Source of the DNA: DASYTH01 sp045806965
GTDB taxonomy: Bacteria; Actinomycetota; Actinomycetes; Mycobacteriales; Pseudonocardiaceae
Reading direction: 5' to 3'
DNA: 64,000 nt
NCBI GenBank assembly: GCA_045806965.1
Contig: JBJMIG010000006.1
Span: 62,001-126,000 of the forward strand
This document shows positions 53,916-63,048 of this stretch, one piece after another; position 1 is the first letter of the stretch, and each line of letters begins with the position of its first letter. The notes beneath the pieces are model-generated. The model was not told the DNA's origin. It did no database searches and worked only from the letters and a program-made list of their open reading frames with translations. Both the position numbers and the translations under genes were made by a program.

Positions 53916-55165
53916 CGGCCGGTCCCGGGCACCACGGCGCCACCACCGCCGCCGCCGAACCCGCCGGCGCCGCCGCCCTGCCGGCCGCCGTTCCCGCCGC
54001 CGCCACCACCGAAGCCGCCGAACCCGCCGGTGCCGTTCGTGGTCGCGCTGGCCGTGCTCAGCACCACCTCATCCGTCTCGGAGAGCCCCGAGGTGATCTG
54101 CACCAGCGCCTCGCTGCGCACTCCGACCTCGACCGCCCTGGCGCTCTGTTGCCCCCCGGAGAGCACGGTGACCGAGTTCTGCCCGCCGACCGTGCGCACC
54201 GCGGCCGACGGCACGGCGAGCGTGTCGTCCGCCCTGGCCACCACCATCGACACGCTGGCCGACTGACCCGGCCGAAGCCCGGCCGGCGGCTGGGTGAGGT
54301 TCAGCGACACGCCGAACTGCACGATGTTGTTGCTGGTGGTCGGGGTCAGGTCGGTGGCGCCGACCTTGGCGGCCACCGGGGTGTCCGGCATCGCGTTGAT
54401 GGTGACCGTGGCGTCCTGCCCGGCCTTGATCTTGCTCACGTCGATCTCGGCGACGTTCGCCTTGACCACCAGGTTGGTCATGTTGGTGAGCACGATGAAG
54501 CTGCTCGACGAGCTCGCCGATGAGTTGCCGGCGGTGCCGGTGGACTGCCCGGTGGACTGCCCGGTGGCCGAGCCGGAACCGTTGGACGAGCCGGCTCGCT
54601 GCCCGACGCTGCCGTTGATCGCGGTGACCGTGCCGGCACCCGGCGCCTTGAGCACGGTGGCCGCCAGCGCGTCCTTCGCCTGCTGCAACGTGACCTTCGC
54701 CTGGTCCACCTTGGCCTGCAGCGAGGTCACCGTCGGCGCGTTGGCCGACTGCTGCTGACCGTTCGGGCTGGTCGTCGGCGTTGCCGCGGCGTCCTGCGCG
54801 TTGGCCAGGTCTTCCTTCGCCGCGCTCAAGCTGGACTGTGCCGCGGTGACCTGCTGGCTGGCCTGGGTGGGGTCCAGCTTGGCGAGCTGCTGCCCGACGG
54901 CGACTACGTCGCCGACTTTCACGTCGATCTCGGTGACCGTGCCGCTGGTGCCGAAGTCGGCGTTCGCGGTGTAGGCGCTCTGGACGGTGCCGGCCGCCGA
55001 GACGGTCTCCACCACGTTGGTGCGCAGCACCTGCGTGGTGCGCACCCCGGACGCGGCGTTGCTCTGCTCGCTCGGCCAGAGCAGCACGTACGCACCCCAG
55101 GCGGCCGCGCCCAACACGAGCACCAGGACGCCGTTGATCGCCAGAACCCGCCTGCTGCGCTTCAT
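53912..55165 (-). CDS. MacA/HlyD-like efflux adaptor protein
   Basis: A 417-residue periplasmic-adaptor-type protein. An N-terminal membrane anchor (about 7-29) is followed by a biotinyl-lipoyl-like half (TVSAAGTVQSAYTANADFGTSGTVTEIDVKVGDVV), a coiled coil (about 98-170, split by a Thr/Gln/Asn-rich insert), a Ser/Gly/Thr-rich insert (about 190-225) and a beta-barrel part. The tail is almost all Gly (about 370-410). In an organism without an outer membrane it probably forms an outside funnel for the ABC pump. It is first in the operon. Confidence 0.88.
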   Translation of the reverse strand: MKRSRRVLAINGVLVLVLGAAAWGAYVLLWPSEQSNAASGVRTTQVLRTNVVETVSAAGTVQSAYTANADFGTSGTVTEIDVKVGDVVAVGQQLAKLDPTQASQQVTAAQSSLSAAKEDLANAQDAAATPTTSPNGQQQSANAPTVTSLQAKVDQAKVTLQQAKDALAATVLKAPGAGTVTAINGSVGQRAGSSNGSGSATGQSTGQSTGTAGNSSASSSSSFIVLTNMTNLVVKANVAEIDVSKIKAGQDATVTINAMPDTPVAAKVGATDLTPTTSNNIVQFGVSLNLTQPPAGLRPGQSASVSMVVARADDTLAVPSAAVRTVGGQNSVTVLSGGQQSARAVEVGVRSEALVQITSGLSETDEVVLSTASATTNGTGGFGGFGGGGGGNGGRQGGGAGGFGGGGGGAVVPGTGR

Positions 55166-55251
55166 GCCGGCAATGCTGTCGATCGGGGGTTCGGATTAGC
55201 TTGGAGGAACCTGGGAGTTAGCTGGACGCGTCGGACCCGCCGCAGTGCTTC

Positions 55252-55578
55252 CTAAGCGCGCCGGCGACCCCGGGCGGCGAGCACGAGTTGGCGGACCGCG
55301 CCGAGGGCGAGCAGCGCGGCCACGGTGCCGAGGGCGATCGCCGCCGCGATCCAGTTTCCGTAGTACCGCGTGGAAACCAGCCTGGTGCCGTCGTCAAGCA
55401 CGAGGGTGACCGTGGCGATGCCGCGCGGCCAGCACCAGTAGGCCAGCCAGGTCGCGCCGGCCGCGCCGAGCAGTTCGGCGAGCGCGACGAGCGCCCGCCA
55501 CGGCCATCGCGTCCCGCCCGGCGCGCCGGGCGGGAGCGACGCGGCGGCGGGCTCCTCGGCCATCGGCGGTGCGCTCAT
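55252..55578 (-). CDS. Small membrane protein, unknown
   Basis: A 108-residue protein with two helices (about 27-48 and 75-97) and an outside loop GIATVTLVLDDGTRLVSTRYYGNW. I recognise no family. It belongs to a run of small minus-strand membrane proteins downstream of hemB and upstream of the efflux operon, with 86 bases to the latter. Confidence 0.65.
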   Translation of the reverse strand: MSAPPMAEEPAAASLPPGAPGGTRWPWRALVALAELLGAAGATWLAYWCWPRGIATVTLVLDDGTRLVSTRYYGNWIAAAIALGTVAALLALGAVRQLVLAARGRRRA

Positions 55579-55635
55579 GGGTTCCAGCCTCTCACGCGCC
55601 GGATCCGTGCGGCATCGCCCCGTCGAGGGACTCGG

Positions 55636-56187
55636 TCAGCGCCTGGCCCGGCCGGCGGCGAAGTACCGGTTCGCCTCCGGGCGGAACATGAAGTAGATCG
55701 CGACCAGGGTCAGCACGGCCTCGATCAGCCGCACCACCAGCGTCAGCCCGTCCGTCGAGGAAATACCGAGCAGGGTGAACACGAGGCTCAGCCCGCCAAG
55801 CACCGTGAGCAGGATCCGGGCCCAGTTGCGGCCGGCCCGCATCTTGTAGGCGAACAGCACGAACAGCCCGACGAACAAGAGGCCGATCACCACGCCGATG
55901 ATCTTGGAGAGGTTGGCGAAGTTCTTCACGTCCTCCTCGGTGTAGGGCCGGCCGGAGTTCTTCAGGCTTTCCCGTGCGGAGTCGGTGATCGCGTCGACGC
56001 CGACGGTCAAGACGAAGATGACGCCCAGCAGGCTGATCCCCGCGCCGATGAGCCACAACAGGAACGCGTTGTCTACCGACTTCGGCCGGTCCGCGGGAAC
56101 CGGCTGGTACTCCTGTTCGTTCAGCGAGGGGGCGGTTGGCATTGGTTCGTAGGGTTTCTGGCCTTGCGGCTCAGTGGGACCTGTCAT
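55636..56187 (-). CDS. Four-helix membrane protein, unknown
   Basis: A 183-residue protein. A Pro/Glu-rich N-terminus (about 1-38) precedes four helices (about 43-65, 90-112, 120-139, 146-168). An outside stretch between the first two contains DSARESLKNSGRPYTEEDVKNFANLSKI. The C-terminus FMFRPEANRYFAAGRARR resembles the end of the protein at 56725-57255 (LPKSNEYFAPRDL), so the two are probably paralogues. Function is unknown. Confidence 0.7.
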   Translation of the reverse strand: MTGPTEPQGQKPYEPMPTAPSLNEQEYQPVPADRPKSVDNAFLLWLIGAGISLLGVIFVLTVGVDAITDSARESLKNSGRPYTEEDVKNFANLSKIIGVVIGLLFVGLFVLFAYKMRAGRNWARILLTVLGGLSLVFTLLGISSTDGLTLVVRLIEAVLTLVAIYFMFRPEANRYFAAGRARR

Positions 56188-56245
56188 GCGCAGACGCTAC
56201 CGCGCGTAGGTCCTCAGCACGGACAAAACCGAGGTAACGGCCTGG

Positions 56246-56728
56246 TCAAGAGGACTCGGGCGGGACGAGGACCGCACGCAGCGCCGACCTGAGCCGCTCG
56301 CCGTCGCGGGCCCAGGCCAGCACCACACTGCCGTCGTCGAGCCGCAGTGGCACTCCGGTCAGCTTGCGCGGCACGGTCCAGCCACCACCGAGCACCCGGG
56401 CACCCACCGGCGCCGCGCCGTCGGCCGGATCGTCCTGGTCCGCCACGACGTCGGCGATCCGCCGCACCGCGAGGCTTTCCTGCCCCTGCACGAGTTCGTC
56501 GGCGGTGAGCGACACGGACAGCAGCCGGCGCCTGCTCCGCACCCAGAGCGCGGCCAGGCCGGCAAGCCCAACGCCGACCACCAGCCAGCCGGCCAGGTGC
56601 GGCCGCCCGGACATCGCCTCGACCCCGGCGCCGAGCCCGGCGAACGCCGGTCCCCACAGCACCGGCCACCAGGTCGACCCCGGCTCGGCGAAGCGCACCG
56701 GTCGCGCGAAGCGCACCGGCTCGGTCAC
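56246..56728 (-). CDS. DUF3093-like membrane protein
   Basis: A 160-residue protein with two helices (about 17-36 and 44-63), then a soluble part with RRRLLSVSLTADELVQGQESLAVRRIADVV and TGVPLRLDDGSVVLAWARDGERLRSAL. The pattern FAEPGSTWWPVLWGP at the start and the later layout fit DUF3093. GTG 56728 overlaps the previous gene's stop by GTGA. The role is unknown, but the gene is often near heme genes in actinobacteria. Confidence 0.7.
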   Translation of the reverse strand: MTEPVRFARPVRFAEPGSTWWPVLWGPAFAGLGAGVEAMSGRPHLAGWLVVGVGLAGLAALWVRSRRRLLSVSLTADELVQGQESLAVRRIADVVADQDDPADGAAPVGARVLGGGWTVPRKLTGVPLRLDDGSVVLAWARDGERLRSALRAVLVPPESS

Positions 56729-57255
56729 GAAGGCAGGTCGCGCGGCGCGAAGTACTCGTTCGACTTCGGCAGGTACAGCATCGCCGCGCCGATCAGGGTC
56801 AGCAGTGCCGCCGTCAGACCGAAGGTGGTGCGCATCAAGGTGAAGTAGAACGCGACGCTGAGCACGCACAGCATGGTCAGCAGCAAGCGGGCGCGGCGCA
56901 CCCCCTCCTGCGCCTTGTAGGCGAACAAGGTGAAGAAGACCGTGAACACCACGGCGGCGAGCAGGAGCATCCACAGCAGCGAACTCACGCTCGACACCAC
57001 CTGCTCATTGGTGACCTGCGGGTCCTTGGTGCGCATCCAGGTGTCCACGATCTGCTGTTTGTGCACGAACAGATCGACGGCGTTGGCGATGCCGAACGCC
57101 CCGGCCAGCACCCACACGACGAAGGCGTAGCGCACCGCCGCCGGACGCTCCCGCACCGTCCCGGCCGCGGCCGCCGCCTCGGCGGCGGTCGGCATCACCT
57201 GGGACTCCTCGGCGGGCGGATCTGCGCGATCCTCGGCGCCCGAACTCGTGCTCAC
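56725..57255 (-). CDS. Four-helix membrane protein next to hemB (Rv0513-like position)
   Basis: A 176-residue protein. A disordered acidic N-terminus (about 1-42) precedes four helices (about 47-67, 90-115, 123-140, 148-165). AVRYAFVVWVLAGAFGIANAVDLFVHKQQIVDTWMR gives a long outside helix after the first segment. GTG 57255 lies five bases after the hemB stop, so it is probably the next gene of the heme operon. It looks like a paralogue of the 55636-56187 protein. Function is unknown. Confidence 0.7.
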   Translation of the reverse strand: MSTSSGAEDRADPPAEESQVMPTAAEAAAAAGTVRERPAAVRYAFVVWVLAGAFGIANAVDLFVHKQQIVDTWMRTKDPQVTNEQVVSSVSSLLWMLLLAAVVFTVFFTLFAYKAQEGVRRARLLLTMLCVLSVAFYFTLMRTTFGLTAALLTLIGAAMLYLPKSNEYFAPRDLPS

Positions 57256-57260
57256 AATGC

Positions 57261-58238
57261 TCAGCCCCTGCGCAGCCAGCCCGCGACCTCGGTGGCCCAG
57301 TAGGTCAGCACGATGTCCGCGCCGGCCCGCCGGATCGAGGTCAGCGTCTCCAGAATCGCCCGCTCCCGGTCCAGCCAACCCTTCTCGGCGGCGGCCTCGA
57401 TCATCGCGTACTCGCCGGAGATCTGGTACGCCGCGACGGGAACGTCGGACACCTCGGCCACCGCCCGGAGCACGTCGAGGTAGCTCATCGCCGGCTTCAC
57501 CATCACCAGGTCGGCGCCCTCGTCGAGATCGAGCCGGGCCTCCAGCAGCGCCTCGCGCACGTTGGCCGGGTCCTGCTGGTAGGACTTGCGGTCGCCGGAC
57601 AACGAGGAGGCCACCGCCTCGCGGAACGGACCGTAGAACGCCGAGGCGTACTTGACGGTGTAGGCCAGGATGGCGGTGTCCAGATGGCCGGCCGCGTCCA
57701 ACGCCTCGCGGATCACGCCAACCTGGCCGTCCATCATCCCGCTCGGCCCTAGCAGGTGGGCCCCGGCTTCGGCCTGCGCCACCGCCATCTCGCCGTACAC
57801 CCGAAGCGTGGCGTCGTTGTCCACCCGGCCGGCCGCGTCGAGCACGCCGCAGTGGCCGTGGTCGGTGAACTCGTCAATGCACAGGTCGGACATCAGCACG
57901 GTGTCGTCGCCGAGGTCGGCCCGCAGGTCGCGCAGCGCCACGTTGAGGATGCCCGCCGGGTCGACCCCGCCGGAGCCGACCGCGTCCTTGGTCAGCGGCA
58001 CCCCGAAGATCATCAGTCCGCCGACCCCGGCCTCGACCGCCTCGTGCGCGGCCTTGCGCAGGCTGTCCCTGGTGTGCTGGACCACGCCGGGCATGCTCGA
58101 GATGGCGACCGGCTCGGCCGCGCCCTCCCGGACGAACATGGGCAGCACCAACTGGTTGGGCCGGACCGTGGTCTCGGCAACCAGCCGGCGCAGCGCCGGA
58201 GTTCGGCGCAGCCGTCGAGGCCGGTGGGTGGGGAACAT
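57261..58238 (-). CDS. hemB: Delta-aminolevulinic acid dehydratase (porphobilinogen synthase)
   Basis: HemB joins two 5-aminolevulinate molecules into porphobilinogen. It has 325 residues. The two Schiff-base lysines are seen in YTVKYASAFYGPFREA and MVKPAMSYLDVLRA. The metal region is DLCIDEFTDHGHCGVL: first and third Cys of the zinc motif are kept, while the middle Cys is Asp. It is therefore a mixed metal site rather than the full three-Cys zinc site. A copy of the 49-bp repeat separates it from cobA/hemD upstream. Confidence 0.95.
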   Translation of the reverse strand: MFPTHRPRRLRRTPALRRLVAETTVRPNQLVLPMFVREGAAEPVAISSMPGVVQHTRDSLRKAAHEAVEAGVGGLMIFGVPLTKDAVGSGGVDPAGILNVALRDLRADLGDDTVLMSDLCIDEFTDHGHCGVLDAAGRVDNDATLRVYGEMAVAQAEAGAHLLGPSGMMDGQVGVIREALDAAGHLDTAILAYTVKYASAFYGPFREAVASSLSGDRKSYQQDPANVREALLEARLDLDEGADLVMVKPAMSYLDVLRAVAEVSDVPVAAYQISGEYAMIEAAAEKGWLDRERAILETLTSIRRAGADIVLTYWATEVAGWLRRG

Positions 58239-58268
58239 CGGCCGCTCTCCTTCCCGGGGTTCTTGACG

Positions 58269-58317
58269 CGGAATGTCACCTTGCGCGGCTAGCAGCGCGG
58301 CAACGTCACAGTGCGCC
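58269..58317. repeat. 49-bp double-hairpin repeat, copy F, inside the heme operon
   Basis: Here both cores are in the TGTCACC orientation (TGTCACC and CGTCACA), with centre GGCTAGCA. It fills the 90-base gap between cobA/hemD and hemB, so it is transcribed in the operon mRNA. It may stop transcription, process the mRNA or simply be carried along. Confidence 0.85.
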
Positions 58318-58328
58318 GTCGGGGTCGG

Positions 58329-59861
58329 CTATCTGCGAGCCCGCTTGGTCTTCCTCGGCGGCGGCAGCGCACCCTCGGCCCGCAGCCGGGCCGCGTGCTC
58401 GGCCAGCGCGTCGACCAGGGCGGGCACGGTGGCGTGCTCCGGCTGGACGTCGACCCGCAGCCCGAACTCCCGCGCGGTCTCCGCCGTCTTCGGCCCGATG
58501 CACGCGACCAGTGTCCTGGTGTGCGGCTTCCCGGCGATACCGACCAGGTTGCGCACGGTCGACGACGAGGTGAAGCAGACCGCGTCGAAGCCGCCGGTCT
58601 TGATCATCTCGCGGGTGTCGGCCGGCGGCGGGGCGGCGCGCACCGTGCGGTACGCGGTCACGTCGTCGATCTCCCAGCCGCGGTCGCGCAGCCCGGCGGC
58701 GAGCGTCTCGGTGGCGATGTCCGCGCGGGGCAGCAGCACCCGCTCGACCGGGTCGAGGATGTCGTCGTACGGCGGGAACTCCTCGAGCAGGCCCTCGCTG
58801 GACTGCTCGCCGGATGGCACCAGCTCCGGGGTGATCCCGAGCGAGCGCACCTTCTCCGCAGTGGCCTCGCCGACGCAGGCGATCTTCACGCCGGAGAACG
58901 CCCGCGCGTCCAGCCCGAACTCGACGAACTTCTCCCAGACCGCGCGCACCGCGTTGGTCGAGGTGAACACCAGCCACTGGTAGCGCCCGTCGACGAGACC
59001 CTTGACCGAGCGCTCCATCTGCGCCGGGCTGCGTGGCGGCTCGACCGAGATGGTCGGCACCTCAGACGGGATCGCGCCGTGCAGCCGCAGCCGTTCGCTC
59101 ATCTCGCCGGCCTGATCCTTGGTGCGCGGCACCAGCACCCGCCAGCCGTACAGCGCCCGCGACTCCCACCAGGACAGCTTCGAGCGGTGCGCGACGGCGG
59201 CGCCGACCGTGACCACCAACGGGCCGCCGATCTCCCCGGCGTCCGCGGTCAACGAGGCCAGCGTGGTGTCGATGGTGCGCTGCCCGGGCCCGGTGCCGTC
59301 CACCGTGACCGCGACCGGCGTCTGCGCCGCGAGGCCGTGCTCGACCAGCGCGGAGGCGGCCTCGGCCAGGTGGCTCGCGCTGGCGTTCAACACGATCGGG
59401 CCGGGGGTGGCGGCCAGGCCGGCCCAGTCCACGTCCCCCCGCACGTCCACCGCGCAGTGCGTGGCGCCGAGCGCGATGCCGGCGTAGGCGGGCACCGCGG
59501 TGGCCGCCGGCACGCCCGGCACGATCTCGAAGGACACGTTGGTGCGGGCCACGGCCTGCGCCTCGGCCACCACACCGGTGTGGGTGAGCGGGTCGCCGGC
59601 TACCAGCCGGACCACCAGGCGGCCGGCCTTCGCCTCGGTCACCAGATCCCGCGCCACGTCGGCCGGCTCGCCGACCGCCGGGCGCACCTCGGCCAACTGG
59701 CTGGCCACGGCCAGCACGTCGGCGGGCACGTCGGGGTCGGTCACCAGAAGCTCACCGCGATCGAGCAGGTCAGCGGCCCGCACGGTGAGCAGCCCGGCGT
59801 CACCGGGCCCGGATCCAACGAACGCGACGCGCCCAGGACTCTTACGTACACGGGTGGTCAT
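58329..59861 (-). CDS. hemD: Fused uroporphyrinogen-III C-methyltransferase / uroporphyrinogen-III synthase
   Basis: A 510-residue fusion. The N-terminal SAM methyltransferase domain (about 8-240) shows VAFVGSGPGDAGLLTVRAADLL, LVAGDP and EIVPGVPAATAVPAYAGI, the CobA/SUMT pattern. The C-terminal HemD domain (about 245-500) shows VLVPRTKDQAGEMSERLRLHG, VFTSTNAVRAVWE and CFTSSSTVRNLVG. HemD closes hydroxymethylbilane to uroporphyrinogen III; the CobA part would lead to siroheme or cobalamin. Motif I and the GDP loop keep their glycines, but activity of the methyltransferase half is not certain in such fusions. It follows hemC by 28 bases. Confidence 0.93.
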   Translation of the reverse strand: MTTRVRKSPGRVAFVGSGPGDAGLLTVRAADLLDRGELLVTDPDVPADVLAVASQLAEVRPAVGEPADVARDLVTEAKAGRLVVRLVAGDPLTHTGVVAEAQAVARTNVSFEIVPGVPAATAVPAYAGIALGATHCAVDVRGDVDWAGLAATPGPIVLNASASHLAEAASALVEHGLAAQTPVAVTVDGTGPGQRTIDTTLASLTADAGEIGGPLVVTVGAAVAHRSKLSWWESRALYGWRVLVPRTKDQAGEMSERLRLHGAIPSEVPTISVEPPRSPAQMERSVKGLVDGRYQWLVFTSTNAVRAVWEKFVEFGLDARAFSGVKIACVGEATAEKVRSLGITPELVPSGEQSSEGLLEEFPPYDDILDPVERVLLPRADIATETLAAGLRDRGWEIDDVTAYRTVRAAPPPADTREMIKTGGFDAVCFTSSSTVRNLVGIAGKPHTRTLVACIGPKTAETAREFGLRVDVQPEHATVPALVDALAEHAARLRAEGALPPPRKTKRARR

Positions 59862-59889
59862 TCAGCCACACTTTCTATCAACTACCTCG

Positions 59890-60846
59890 TCACGACTCCG
59901 GGCCGGACAGCACTCCGGCCCCGAGCTCGAGCAGTTCGGCGGCCAAAGCCTGGCCCAACCGCTCGGCTTCGGTCAGGTCTCCGGTCGCCGACGCACGCAG
60001 CAGCTCGACGATCTGACCGTCCGCATATGCGGCGGCGACCCCGCGCAGGGACAACCGATGGACCACCCGGTCCACCCCGTCGTCCCCGCTCTCGAGATCC
60101 TCCACCACATCGGCGAGCGCGCCAACCGGGGCGCTGCAACCGGCCTCGAGCGCGGCGAGCATGGCCCGCTCGGCGGCGACCGCCGCGCGGGTCGCCGGAT
60201 CATCCACAGTGGACCGGAGCAGGTGCTCGGTGTCCACGTCGTCCACCCGGCACTCGATCGCGAGCGCGCCCTGCGCCGGCGCCGGAAGCATCTGAATCGG
60301 GTCGAGCACCTCGGTGATCACGTCCAACCGGCCGAGCCGCGCCAGCCCGGCCCTGGCCAGCAGCACCGCGTCCAGTTCGCCGTCGAGCACCCTGCGAATC
60401 CGGGTGTCCACGTTGCCCCTGATCGGCACCACCTCGAGGCCGAAGCCGAGCGCGTCGAGCTGCGCGGCCCGCCGCGGCGAGCCGGTGCCCACCCGGGAGC
60501 CCGGCGGCAGCTCGCCGAGGGTCAGCCCGTCCCGCGCCACCACGGCGTCCCTCGGGTCGGCCCGCAGCGGCACCGCGGCCAGCGACAACCTGGGGTCCGG
60601 CGCGGTCGGCAGGTCCTTGTAGGAGTGCACCGCGACGTCGACGGTGCCCACCGCGAGCGCGTCGCGCAGGGCCGAGGTGAACACCCCGACGCCCAGCTCG
60701 GCGACCGGCGCCGAGGAGCGGTCTCCCGGCGTGGACACGGTCACGATCTCGGTGCGGGCGCCGGCCCGCTCGAGTGCGTCGGCGATCAACCCGGTCTGGG
60801 CGAGCGCGAGCGCGCTGCCCCGGGTGCCGATCCGGATGACCCTCAC
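59890..60846 (-). CDS. hemC: Hydroxymethylbilane synthase (porphobilinogen deaminase)
   Basis: HemC links four porphobilinogens into hydroxymethylbilane. The 318-residue protein has RIGTRGSALALAQ at the start, VAVHSYKDLPT with the catalytic Asp region, GTGSPRRAAQL and the dipyrromethane-cofactor cysteine in LEAGCSAPVGALA. GTG 60846 overlaps the hemA stop by four bases. Confidence 0.95.
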   Translation of the reverse strand: MRVIRIGTRGSALALAQTGLIADALERAGARTEIVTVSTPGDRSSAPVAELGVGVFTSALRDALAVGTVDVAVHSYKDLPTAPDPRLSLAAVPLRADPRDAVVARDGLTLGELPPGSRVGTGSPRRAAQLDALGFGLEVVPIRGNVDTRIRRVLDGELDAVLLARAGLARLGRLDVITEVLDPIQMLPAPAQGALAIECRVDDVDTEHLLRSTVDDPATRAAVAAERAMLAALEAGCSAPVGALADVVEDLESGDDGVDRVVHRLSLRGVAAAYADGQIVELLRASATGDLTEAERLGQALAAELLELGAGVLSGPES

Positions 60847-62159
60847 CCAGGCTCACCGTCCACGCCCGGCCGGCTCATCGCGGCGGGCGCCTCGGGGTTG
60901 AGCTGGAACAGCTCGCGCAGCGCGTCGGCGTAGCCCGCGCCGGCCGGACCGGAGGCCAACTCCTTGACCCGCACGGTCGGCGTGTGCAGCAGTTTGTCCA
61001 CCACCCGGCGCACGGTCTTGGTCAGCTCCGCGCGCACCGCGGCGTCAAGTTCGGGCAGCCGGGAGTCCAGCCGCAGGATCTCGGCGTCCACCACCTCGGC
61101 GGCCCGCCGGCGCAGCGCGGTCACCGTCGGGGTGACCTCGGCCGAACGCTGGGTGGCCAGGTAGCCGCGCAGTTCGTCGGCCACGATCGCGGCGGCCTTG
61201 CCGGTGTCCGGCAGGCCGGCGGACGAGCCGCCCAGCCGCCGTTGCAGGCTCTCCAGGTCCACCACGGTCACGCCGGGCACCTCGGCCACGCCGAAGTCGA
61301 CGTCGTGCGGCAGGCCGAGGTCGCAGATCACCAGCGGCCGGTCGGCGGTGCGGGCCCAGACCATGCCGTCGGCAATCACCGTGCCGGTCGCACCGGTGCA
61401 GGACACCACCAGGTCCGCGGCGGCGATGCGCTCGGCGACTCCGGTCAGCCCGACGGCGGCGGCCGGGACGCCCTGTTCGACCAGCGCGGCGGCCAGCCGG
61501 ACGCCGTTGGCCTCGGTCCGGTTGGCGATCAGCACGTCGCGGACGCCGGCCCGGCGCACCGCGGCCGCGGCCAGGCCACCCATCGACCCGGCACCGACGA
61601 TCAGCACGTGCCGGCCGGCGAGCCCGCCGAGCACCGTCTCGGCGTCGGCCAGCGCCTCGGCGACCACCGATCGGGCGACCTGGTCCAGGCCGGTCTCGCT
61701 GTGCGCCCGCTTGCCGACCCGCAGCGCCTGCTGGACCAGCTCGTGCATGGTGCGGCCGACCGTGCCGGCGTCGCGCGCCGCGCCGTAGGCGGTCCGCACC
61801 TGCCCGATGATCTGCGCCTCACCGACCACCATCGAGTCCAGCCCGGCGGTCACCGTGAACAGGTGCTCGGCGGCGGCCGCGGCGTAGTGGACGTACAGGT
61901 GCTCGTAGAGCATCGCCGGCTCCATGCCGGCGTGTCTGGCCAGCACCGCGACGATCTCGGCGAGGCCGGCGTGGAACGCGTCGACCACCGCGTACACCTC
62001 GACCCGGTTGCAGGTCGAGACCAGCATGACCTCGGACACCGGGTCGGCGGCCAGCAGTTCGCCGAGCAGCTTGCCGACCTTGTCCGGCGGCACCGTCGCA
62101 CCTTCCAGCACGCCCATGTCGGCAGTGCGATGCGACAGGCCGACCACCAGAACACTCAT
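60843..62159 (-). CDS. hemA: Glutamyl-tRNA reductase
   Basis: HemA reduces glutamyl-tRNA to glutamate-1-semialdehyde, the entry to C5 heme synthesis; HemL at 19.6 kb takes the product. The 438-residue protein has the active Cys C50 in LVSTCNRVEVYA, the tRNA-binding region, VGEAQIIGQVRTAYGAAR, the NADPH motif VLIVGAGSMGGLAA and a C-terminal dimerisation helix. The ATG at 62159 overlaps the rex stop (ATGA), so control through rex is direct. Confidence 0.95.
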   Translation of the reverse strand: MSVLVVGLSHRTADMGVLEGATVPPDKVGKLLGELLAADPVSEVMLVSTCNRVEVYAVVDAFHAGLAEIVAVLARHAGMEPAMLYEHLYVHYAAAAAEHLFTVTAGLDSMVVGEAQIIGQVRTAYGAARDAGTVGRTMHELVQQALRVGKRAHSETGLDQVARSVVAEALADAETVLGGLAGRHVLIVGAGSMGGLAAAAVRRAGVRDVLIANRTEANGVRLAAALVEQGVPAAAVGLTGVAERIAAADLVVSCTGATGTVIADGMVWARTADRPLVICDLGLPHDVDFGVAEVPGVTVVDLESLQRRLGGSSAGLPDTGKAAAIVADELRGYLATQRSAEVTPTVTALRRRAAEVVDAEILRLDSRLPELDAAVRAELTKTVRRVVDKLLHTPTVRVKELASGPAGAGYADALRELFQLNPEAPAAMSRPGVDGEPG

Positions 62160-62995
62160 CCGCGGACCACCACCCCGTCCATGCCGCGGTCGAGCACCGG
62201 CGCAACCCCGTTGACCTGTGGGGTAGGCGCGGCCCCGTCCGCCCTGCGAGCCACATGGAAGGAAAGGATCTGCAGCTCGACCGCCAGGTCCACTTTACGG
62301 ACCTCGACGGTGTCGGGTACCTGCAGAACCACCGGTGCGAAGTTCAGAATGCACTCCACACCGCCTTCCACCAGCCGGTCGCACACAGCCTGTGCGGCAG
62401 CGGGCGGGGTGGCAATAACCCCAATGGAAACTTCGCGCTCGGTGCAGACCCGCACGATGTCGTCGATGTGGTTGACCGGCAGACCGCCGACGGGGATCCC
62501 GATCAGGTCGGGATCCACGTCGAACAGCGCGGTGACCGGGAAGCCCCGGCCGGGGAACCCGCCGTAGTTGGCCAGCGCGTGCCCGAGGTTTCCGATGCCG
62601 ACCACCGCGACGCTGTGCCGGCGGGTGAGGCCGAGAATGCGTTCGATCTGGTCGATCAGCACCTCGACGTCGTAGCCGACGCCCCGGGTGCCGTACGAGC
62701 CGATGTAGGACAGATCCTTGCGCAGCTTGGCGGAGTTCACTCCGGCCGCGACGGAGAGACCGTCGCTGGAGACGCTGCCGACGCCCTGCTCCTGCATCGT
62801 GGAGAGCACTCGCAGGTAGAGGGCGAGCCGGGCGACCGCGGCCTCCGGGACGGACCTGGCCCGGTCCCGCGCCGCGGGCACGGCAGGATCGAAGGCGGCG
62901 CCGTCGGTCACGGCGGGCATGGGGGTGGTCAGCTCCGCGTCGCTCGGTGCCGGAGACGTGCGGCCGAATCCATCACGTTGGCCACGCTGCGCCAC
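62156..62995 (-). CDS. rex: Redox-sensing transcriptional repressor Rex
   Basis: Rex senses the NADH/NAD+ ratio and represses respiratory genes when NADH is low. From GTG 62995 (GAGGAG upstream) it has 279 residues. The extra N-terminal ~45 residues are disordered. The winged helix has EAAVARLALYLRVLSTMQEQG and SSDGLSVAAGVNSAKLRKDLSYIGSYGTRGVGYDV. The Rossmann domain has VAVVGIGNLGHALANYGGF and FDVDPDLIGI. It heads rex-hemA-hemC-cobA/hemD-hemB, as in Streptomyces, and a matching operator lies 54 bases upstream. Confidence 0.95.
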   Translation of the reverse strand: MAQRGQRDGFGRTSPAPSDAELTTPMPAVTDGAAFDPAVPAARDRARSVPEAAVARLALYLRVLSTMQEQGVGSVSSDGLSVAAGVNSAKLRKDLSYIGSYGTRGVGYDVEVLIDQIERILGLTRRHSVAVVGIGNLGHALANYGGFPGRGFPVTALFDVDPDLIGIPVGGLPVNHIDDIVRVCTEREVSIGVIATPPAAAQAVCDRLVEGGVECILNFAPVVLQVPDTVEVRKVDLAVELQILSFHVARRADGAAPTPQVNGVAPVLDRGMDGVVVRG

Positions 62996-63048
62996 GCCGT
63001 TACTCCTCGACAAAACTCGCCCCTGGGATGTGTGAACACGGTAGCCGC

